Assembly: GCA_023249255.1 (NCBI GenBank) | Contig: JAHFCY010000233.1 | Coordinates: 1 to 5,131 of the forward strand | Reading direction: 5' to 3' | From: Candidatus Lindowiibacteriota bacterium | GTDB taxonomy: Bacteria > Lindowbacteria > 2-12-FULL-62-27 | Length of the DNA stretch: 5,131 nt | Shown here: in pieces, positions 1-5,131 of the stretch | How positions within the stretch are numbered: position 1 is the stretch's first letter | Layout: the number at the start of each line of letters is the position of its first letter | The notes under the pieces: generated by a model | Told to the model about the DNA's origin: nothing | What the model saw: only the letters and a program-made list of their open reading frames with translations | Databases searched by the model: none | Position numbers and translations under genes: made by a program

Positions 1-228
1 GCGCAGAAGGAAAAAATCACGATCCCGGTTTTGAGCGATCTCAACAAGAAAACAGCCGAGGCCTACGGCGTGCTTCTGCCCGACCTCATCGGCCTCGGAT
101 CGGTCAGCGCCCGCGCGGCGTTTGTGATCGACAAGAACGGCGTCGTCCAGTACAGCGAACAGACCCCGACCCCGAAGGACCTTCCGAATTTCGACAAGAT
201 CAAGGAGACTCTGGGGAAACTTAAATAA
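1..228 (+). CDS. Peroxiredoxin (AhpC/TSA-Redoxin family), C-terminal part only
   Basis: The reading frame is open from base 1, so the gene begins upstream of the window; only the last 75 residues are present, ending at TAA 226-228. The visible part reads VLSDLNKKTAEAYGV, then a linker, then SARAAFVIDKNGVVQY. This is the classic C-terminal half of thioredoxin-fold peroxiredoxins: a 'SD-x-x-K-x-x-A-x-x-YGV' helix followed by the 'R-A-x-F-V-I-D-K-x-G' strand pair. The Arg at 112-114 matches the conserved active-site Arg that polarises the peroxidatic Cys. The peroxidatic Cys itself (P-x-x-x-T-x-x-C) lies outside the window. No Cys occurs in the visible part, so a C-terminal resolving Cys is absent; this fits a 1-Cys, AhpE-like or BCP-like enzyme rather than a typical 2-Cys one. 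Family role: cytoplasmic reduction of peroxides. The TTG at 31 is an internal Leu codon, not a start. Confidence 0.9.
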   Translation, partial: AQKEKITIPVLSDLNKKTAEAYGVLLPDLIGLGSVSARAAFVIDKNGVVQYSEQTPTPKDLPNFDKIKETLGKLK

Positions 229-255
229 TCAGCCACACACAGACACACACAGACC

Positions 256-356
256 CAGACCACCACAGACAGGTAGTTTTGTTTTTACAAATTAGGACTG
301 ATGTCTGTATCTATGTGTCCCCTGCCTGCCGGCAGGCAGGTGTCTGTGCTGGTCTG
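256..356. repeat. 16-nt imperfect inverted repeat (arms 256-271 and 341-356)
   Basis: The left arm CAGACCACCACAGACA pairs with the right arm TGTCTGTGCTGGTCTG at 15 of 16 positions (single mismatch C263 versus C349). The arms enclose 69 nt including the 20-bp palindrome, so a transcript could form an outer stem with an inner hairpin. A looser match continues outwards: AGCCAC at 231-236 resembles the complement of GTGGCT at 356-361, but only with a large indel. Confidence 0.8.
321..340. repeat. Perfect 20-bp palindrome CCTGCCTGCC/GGCAGGCAGG
   Basis: CCTGCCTGCCGGCAGGCAGG is identical to its own reverse complement, with no spacer at the dyad. Each half-arm is two copies of the tetramer CCTG/CAGG core. 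The pairing stops abruptly at C320/T341. It could extrude as a cruciform or fold as a very GC-rich RNA hairpin on either strand. With no T-run on either side it is not a standard intrinsic terminator. Short GC-rich palindromes like this are often genome-wide repeats; that this one is dispersed is my inference. Confidence 0.9.
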
Positions 357-370
357 TGGCTCGGTTTGCG

Positions 371-895
371 TCAGCCCGTAATTTTTACTGAAAAGCGTCT
401 CCTCGGATCGGCAAGATGATCGAGTTTGGGGGAATTCCCGAATAGGTGTCCCACCGCCCGTTCGATATCCGGGCGGACAGCTTCGAATGTTTCACGTGTG
501 TTGGGCGCGAGAGCGCGATCGTTCACGATAAACAACAGTTCATCCGTTCGAAATTTCAGTTTGCCTTTGAATGCGGCGTCATCTTCCAGACGTTTGGCCG
601 CGCGAAGGACTGACTGCAAGGTCGCGCTGAGTTTGTCGGCGTTCGTTCCATCCATCGGCGTTCGACGGTTGTAGAGAAGCCCGAGCCGCCGGTCCGCAGC
701 GTCCAGCCAGTAATCCTCGTCATATCCGATCAGCGCCGTCAGCGGACCGTCTTGAACATGGCTGTAGTCGGCCACGTCGATGAAAACTTCCGGGCTGTTC
801 GGAATCCACGTGTTGAAGACCCGGAAAAAGATGTCCGGCGACGCCGGCGACGGGTCGGTCACAAAAAGTTTCCAGTTGATTTTTTGAAGGTCCAT
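371..895 (-). CDS. Conserved protein of unknown function, partner of sulfite reductase
   Basis: This 174-residue protein has ATG at 895-893 and TGA at 373-371. It starts 13 nt after the sulfite reductase stop. The gap contains only a weak CAGG-like ribosome site, so translation is probably coupled within one operon. It is soluble: no signal peptide and no membrane segment. It contains no Cys, so it is unlikely to hold an iron-sulfur cluster. Two blocks look conserved: 39-65, with IDVADYSHVQDGP followed by an LIGYDEDYWLD strand region, and 113-144, with LKFRTDELLFIVNDR then APNTRETFEAVRP. It ends with an aromatic/basic DPRRRFSVKI tail. I recall similar hypothetical proteins beside ferredoxin-type sulfite/nitrite reductases, but know of no demonstrated function. 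Context suggests a chaperone, assembly or electron-transfer accessory role for the reductase; this is inference only. Confidence 0.85.
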   Translation of the reverse strand: MDLQKINWKLFVTDPSPASPDIFFRVFNTWIPNSPEVFIDVADYSHVQDGPLTALIGYDEDYWLDAADRRLGLLYNRRTPMDGTNADKLSATLQSVLRAAKRLEDDAAFKGKLKFRTDELLFIVNDRALAPNTRETFEAVRPDIERAVGHLFGNSPKLDHLADPRRRFSVKITG

Positions 896-908
896 GGCCT
901 GGTGGCGG

Positions 909-3191
<2,283 letters not shown>

Positions 3192-3199
3192 AAATCCAA

Positions 3200-3205
3200 C
3201 TCCTT
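3200..3205 (-). promoter_or_regulatory. Ribosome binding site of the sulfite reductase gene
   Basis: On the minus strand AAGGAG (plus-strand CTCCTT) lies 8 nt before the ATG at 3191-3189. This is a near-ideal Shine-Dalgarno site and fixes the start codon. It is much stronger than any site before the downstream gene or the rightward genes. Confidence 0.88.
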
Positions 3206-3235
3206 CGTCGTTCGGATTTGTCAGCGCATCCCAAG

Positions 3236-3263
3236 ATTATCAAACCCCGTCGAAGGCGTCAAA
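3236..3263 (-). promoter_or_regulatory. Candidate sigma70-type promoter of the sulfite reductase operon
   Basis: Read on the minus strand, TTTGAC (3263-3258) and GATAAT (3241-3236) are separated by 16 nt. If the -35 is read as TTGACG (3262-3257), the spacing is 15. GATAAT matches the -10 consensus at five of six positions and is preceded by T in a TTTGATAAT context. The predicted start near 3229 would leave a leader of about 37 nt that includes the strong ribosome site. Both hexamers overlap TCAAACC repeats. Confidence 0.55.
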
Positions 3264-3291
3264 CCGTCCCATCAAACCAATCCCGACAAAC
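3240..3291. promoter_or_regulatory. Three TCAAACC direct repeats, possible regulator binding sites
   Basis: The heptamer TCAAACC occurs at 3240-3246, 3259-3265 and 3272-3278, and a degenerate CAAAC follows at 3287-3291. Start-to-start distances are 19, 13 and 15 nt. The second and third copies belong to a rough repeated unit, TCAAACC-n-TCCC. The first copy overlaps the -10 and the second the -35 of the leftward promoter, where a bound protein would block or steer RNA polymerase. No regulator gene is present in the window. Confidence 0.4.
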
Positions 3292-3320
3292 TTGACTTGG
3301 TCCATAGGTTAGTCTAACAT
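3292..3320 (+). promoter_or_regulatory. Candidate sigma70-type promoter of the toxin-antitoxin cassette, predicted leaderless
   Basis: TTGACT (3292-3297) and TAACAT (3315-3320) are separated by exactly 17 nt. Each hexamer is close to the bacterial consensus (TTGACA, TATAAT). The usual start point, about 7 nt after the -10, falls at 3327, the A of the antitoxin ATG. No Shine-Dalgarno sequence lies at a useful distance before that ATG, which agrees with a leaderless transcript. Confidence 0.6.
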
Positions 3321-3322
3321 AT
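3304..3322. promoter_or_regulatory. 19-bp imperfect palindrome over the -10, likely antitoxin operator
   Basis: ATAGGTTAGTCTAACATAT is a dyad centred on T3313. The inner arms GTTAG/CTAAC are perfect and the outer ATA/TAT arms pair, with one mismatch (G3307/A3319). It covers the whole -10 hexamer. Phd/YefM antitoxins repress their own operons by binding such dyads as dimers, so this is the natural operator. A second small palindrome, GTCATGAC (3324-3331), spans the start codon. Confidence 0.55.
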
Positions 3323-3326
3323 CGTC

Positions 3327-3563
3327 ATGACCCAGCTCAATGTTCATCAGGCCAAGACCCATCTGTCGAAAGCCCTCGCGTGGGTGCAGGCGGGGGAAGA
3401 GGTGATCATCGCCAAAAACGGCCGGCCACTGGCGAAACTGGTGCCGGTGGTTGAACGGCGGAAAAAACCGAGACCGTTCGGCACCGCGAAAGGATTGATC
3501 CGCATCGTGGGTGACTGGAATGATCCCCTGCCCGCATCGGTTCTGAAAAGTTTCGAGAAATGA
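3327..3563 (+). CDS. Phd/YefM-family antitoxin
   Basis: This 78-residue protein has the family pattern. The N-terminal DNA-binding part (1-45) begins NVHQAKTHLSKALAWVQAGE, followed by EVIIAKNGRPLAKLVPV: the 'A-K-x-x-L' helix and the 'I-x-x-x-G-x-P-x-A-x-L-x-P' strand-turn typical of prevent-host-death antitoxins. The basic linker ERRKKPRP leads to a short C-terminal region (51-78) with FGTAKGLIRI and DWNDPLP, the segment expected to wrap around and inhibit the PIN toxin. Its TGA overlaps the toxin ATG as ATGA, so the pair is translationally coupled. The first ATG after the predicted promoter was chosen; no upstream in-frame start has a ribosome site. It should neutralise the toxin and repress its own operon through the dyad at the -10. 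Confidence 0.93.
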   Translation: MTQLNVHQAKTHLSKALAWVQAGEEVIIAKNGRPLAKLVPVVERRKKPRPFGTAKGLIRIVGDWNDPLPASVLKSFEK

Positions 3564-3946
3564 GGGCGCTCGTTGACACCTGCGCGTTCCTCTGGATGTT
3601 GACGAATTCCGGGAACATCAGCCCAAAGGCTCGGTCTGTGCTGGCCGACCCGGACAACGAGTTGTTTTTCAGCGCCGCCTCCGGATGGGAAATGGCCATT
3701 AAAGTCCGCCTGGGGAGACTTGTTCTGGAGGGCGACATCGAACGGCTGATCCCGGAACAGATGCATAAACTGTCCATTCACCCCCTGCCGGTCGTTCATG
3801 CACACGCGCTTCGAACCGCCTCCCTCAAACCCCACCACCGGGACCCATTTGACCGCCTGCTCATCGCCCAGGCGCAGATCGAAAATCTTCCGATCGTGAC
3901 CCCGGACTTTGTGTTCCGGAAATATGGCATCGCGCTGATCTGGTAG
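3560..3946 (+). CDS. PIN-domain ribonuclease toxin (VapC-like, COG3744/Sll0205-type)
   Basis: This 128-residue protein is about the usual length of PIN toxins. The acidic metal-binding residues are in their expected places: Asp6 in ALVDTCAFLW, Glu44 in SAASGWEMAIK, Asp95/Asp98 in HHRDPFDRLLIAQA, and Asp116 in IVTPDFVFRKYG. The DPFDRLL block and a final aromatic 'IW' are typical of the subgroup paired with Phd-type antitoxins. Family activity: Mg2+/Mn2+-dependent endoribonuclease that cuts RNA and halts translation until inhibited by its partner. All catalytic positions are intact, so the toxin looks functional. It has no clear ribosome site of its own and starts inside the antitoxin stop (ATGA). 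The pilus gene begins one base after its TAG. Confidence 0.93.
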   Translation: MRALVDTCAFLWMLTNSGNISPKARSVLADPDNELFFSAASGWEMAIKVRLGRLVLEGDIERLIPEQMHKLSIHPLPVVHAHALRTASLKPHHRDPFDRLLIAQAQIENLPIVTPDFVFRKYGIALIW

Positions 3947-3947
3947 C

Positions 3948-5048
3948 ATGTGTCAGAGGATGAAAGAACGGGGTTCGACTTTGGCCATGGTGCTCATGTT
4001 TCTTGCGGCATTCGTCATCATGAGCGCGGCCATTTCGAGAATCATGCAGACGCGCGCGCAGTCCACCCGCTACTACGATTTTCAGGCGCGGGCGCTGGAC
4101 GTGGCGCAGGCCGGCGTCGCCCACGCTCTGCAGATGCTGTCGGATACGCCGTCGTGGTCGACCGGGTTCAACAATATGTCGTTCGGAACCGGAACCTATA
4201 CGGTCACGGTCGACAGCAGTCAGTTTCCGACGTCGATCAAATCCGTGGGGACGATCCCGGCCGCCGGTCCGGTCAAACACGATGTTTCACGAACCGTCAC
4301 GGTCAGAGTCTATTTTGGCCAGGTGTGCGTGTCACTGGGAAAGGATGTGACGATCAAGGGGACCTCGACCTGTGTCGGCGACGTTTTTTCGGATCGCGAC
4401 ATCATTTTGAGCGACGGGACAGTCAAAGGAAACGCGCTGGCCGTGCGGAACATCAACCTGACCGCGCCATGGACGATCACGGGAACCAAAAGTTCCGTGA
4501 ATTATCCGCCGGCCCCCTCCGGCGCCTATCTCAAAAAGGCATCCAAGAAATCATTGCACAGCACGTACAAGACCCAGGCGCAGGCCGGAGGCACTTCCGT
4601 GGGCGATTACACCATCAACGGCACAACAGTGACGCTTGGACCTCTGTACATCAAATCGGGGAAACTGACCATCAAGAGCGGCGCCGTCGTCACATTGGCC
4701 GGAACGGTTTATGTGGACGACGACATCTCGATCGACCAATCCCAGCTCAAGGGCGCATACACGCTCTATACGAAAGACAAGATGACCATCACCAAATCGA
4801 CCGTCGGCGCGGGAAATTCGGGCCCGCTTCTGATTTCGGAGAATGATTTCACAGTCGACCAGAGCACCTTAACCCCGGCAGTCGTTTATAATTTTACCAA
4901 ATCCACATTTACCAAAACGACGATGACAGGCTCGGCGGCCGCGAACAATTTGATCGTCGACCAGACCAGCACGATCACATGGGCGGGAATCAAATATCTG
5001 GACATTGACATCGGCACCATCGTGTCGGCGGACTGGACGATGAAATAG
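3948..5048 (+). CDS. PilX-like pseudopilin with beta-repeat C-terminal region
   Basis: This 366-residue protein starts with a short basic leader, MCQRMKERG, then Ser10, and a hydrophobic helix (about 11-29, TLAMVLMFLAAFVIMSAAI). The helix continues amphipathically to about 65 (RALDVAQAGVAHALQ). This is a class III (prepilin) signal with predicted cleavage G9/S10. Residue +5 after cleavage is Met, not Glu, as in PilX/GspK-type minor pseudopilins. From about 115 onwards it is rich in Thr, Ser, Val, Ile and Lys, with alternating beta strands and recurring 'I/V-D-Q-S/T' steps (261, 302, 336), suggesting a beta-solenoid. Cys127 and Cys142 could form a disulfide in the periplasm. ATG 3948 lies one base after the toxin stop. 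ATG 3960 (MKERGS) is an alternative start; its AGAGG abuts the ATG with no spacer. Likely a tip or assembly component of a type IV pilus or secretion-like filament. Confidence 0.75.
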   Translation: MCQRMKERGSTLAMVLMFLAAFVIMSAAISRIMQTRAQSTRYYDFQARALDVAQAGVAHALQMLSDTPSWSTGFNNMSFGTGTYTVTVDSSQFPTSIKSVGTIPAAGPVKHDVSRTVTVRVYFGQVCVSLGKDVTIKGTSTCVGDVFSDRDIILSDGTVKGNALAVRNINLTAPWTITGTKSSVNYPPAPSGAYLKKASKKSLHSTYKTQAQAGGTSVGDYTINGTTVTLGPLYIKSGKLTIKSGAVVTLAGTVYVDDDISIDQSQLKGAYTLYTKDKMTITKSTVGAGNSGPLLISENDFTVDQSTLTPAVVYNFTKSTFTKTTMTGSAAANNLIVDQTSTITWAGIKYLDIDIGTIVSADWTMK

Positions 5049-5054
5049 CCGCGG

Positions 5055-5131
5055 TCAGCCGCCGAAGTTCCTCATCGTTACGGTGGCGGACAGGGGCAGG
5101 GTCCGTTTTTTGTCACTGGATTGAATCTCCA
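5055..5131 (-). CDS. Probable C-terminal end of a convergent pilin-type gene
   Basis: On the minus strand a frame open from the window edge ends at TGA (5057-5055), seven bases past the preceding gene. Its 24 visible residues read EIQSSDKKRTLPLSATVTMRNFGG. The 'R-x-L-P-L-S-A-T-V-x-x-R-N' ending resembles the C-termini of PilW/PilV-like minor pseudopilins, which often finish in a 'T-V-x-L-R-N' strand. Eighteen of 24 codons end in G or C, like the neighbours. The fragment is very short, and the two plus-strand frames checked also stay open or nearly so, so the call rests on resemblance and context. Confidence 0.45.
   Translation of the reverse strand, partial: EIQSSDKKRTLPLSATVTMRNFGG
5087..5111 (+). 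terminator. Weak candidate intrinsic terminator after the pseudopilin gene
   Basis: CGGAC (5087-5091) and GTCCG (5101-5105) can form a 5-bp stem with a 9-nt loop, followed directly by six Ts (5106-5111). It lies 38 nt after the pseudopilin stop and is oriented to end rightward transcription. The stem is short and the site falls inside the putative convergent gene end, so the hairpin may be coincidental. Confidence 0.4.

Larger units (their letters stand above)
229..370. repeat. Intergenic repeat island between convergent genes
   Basis: This spacer between two convergent stop codons has strong strand asymmetry. Bases 231-273 contain no T, and bases 341-370 contain no A. A 10-nt unit, ACACACAGAC, is duplicated perfectly in tandem at 235-244 and 245-254. 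The segment 256-271 (CAGACCACCACAGACA) is the reverse complement of 341-356 with one mismatch, and a perfect 20-bp palindrome sits directly inside the right arm. The middle holds an AT-rich stretch (274-297). I see no open reading frame with coding character and no hairpin followed directly by a T-run, so it is not a textbook terminator, although the nested hairpins could end transcription from both sides. The composition is unlike the flanking genes and suggests a dispersed, possibly mobile, intergenic element. Confidence 0.75.

Noticed and set aside
235-254. Possible CRISPR or microsatellite array from ACACAC repeats
   Set aside because: There are only two 10-nt tandem copies and no spacers between regular repeats, so it is a local tandem duplication, not a CRISPR array.
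274-290. T-rich run as an intrinsic terminator of the peroxiredoxin gene
   Set aside because: No GC-rich stem lies directly before the T-rich stretch, and the nearest palindrome is downstream of it.
3347-3949. Minus-strand 200-codon open frame opposite the toxin-antitoxin genes
   Set aside because: It is antisense to two genes with clear family motifs, lacks a ribosome site, and its translation shows no recognisable fold or hydrophobic pattern.
3950-4846. Plus-strand 298-codon frame overlapping the pseudopilin gene
   Set aside because: The product is Arg/His/Gly-rich and low in hydrophobic segments. The alternative frame has a prepilin signal and a coherent beta pattern.

Overview
This 5.1 kb window comes from a moderately GC-rich bacterial genome whose genes mostly favour G or C at third codon positions. 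No rRNA, tRNA or marker gene fixes the taxon. A siroheme sulfite reductase with a C-terminal extension, a Phd/PIN toxin-antitoxin pair, a PilX-like pseudopilin and a 20-bp CCTGCC/GGCAGG palindrome together suggest a diderm, probably uncultivated, bacterium (an Omnitrophota- or Nitrospirota-like lineage is a guess from general impression only).

Layout. At 1-228 (+) is the 3' end of a peroxiredoxin gene. It faces a two-gene minus-strand operon across a 142-nt convergent spacer (229-370). The spacer is an unusual repeat island: a T-free left flank, an A-free right flank, a 16-nt inverted pair and a perfect 20-bp palindrome. The operon, transcribed from about 3229 leftwards, encodes a 760-aa ferredoxin-type sulfite reductase (909-3191) and, 13 nt downstream, a 174-aa conserved protein of unknown function (371-895). 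The reductase has all four siroheme/[4Fe-4S] cysteines and a sulfite-type Lys-Phe-Lys active-site motif.

A 135-nt divergent regulatory region (3192-3326) carries one candidate promoter for each direction, three TCAAACC heptamers overlapping the reductase promoter, and a 19-bp imperfect palindrome overlapping the -10 of the rightward promoter. That promoter is placed so that transcription should start at or next to the antitoxin ATG, which predicts a leaderless message. Rightwards lie a Phd/YefM-type antitoxin (3327-3563) and a PIN-domain VapC-like toxin (3560-3946), overlapping by ATGA. One base after the toxin stop begins a 366-aa PilX-like pseudopilin with a predicted beta-repeat passenger (3948-5048). 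It is followed almost at once by what looks like the 3' end of a convergent minus-strand pilin-type gene (5055-5131) and a weak T-tailed hairpin.

Functionally, the leftward operon reduces sulfite to sulfide, presumably for sulfur assimilation. The rightward block is a self-regulated toxin-antitoxin cassette abutting pilus-type surface genes. I see no clearly new multi-gene system. The best leads are the conserved unknown partner and C-terminal extension of the sulfite reductase, the leaderless antitoxin promoter/operator, the repeat island, and the beta-repeat pseudopilin joined to the toxin gene.
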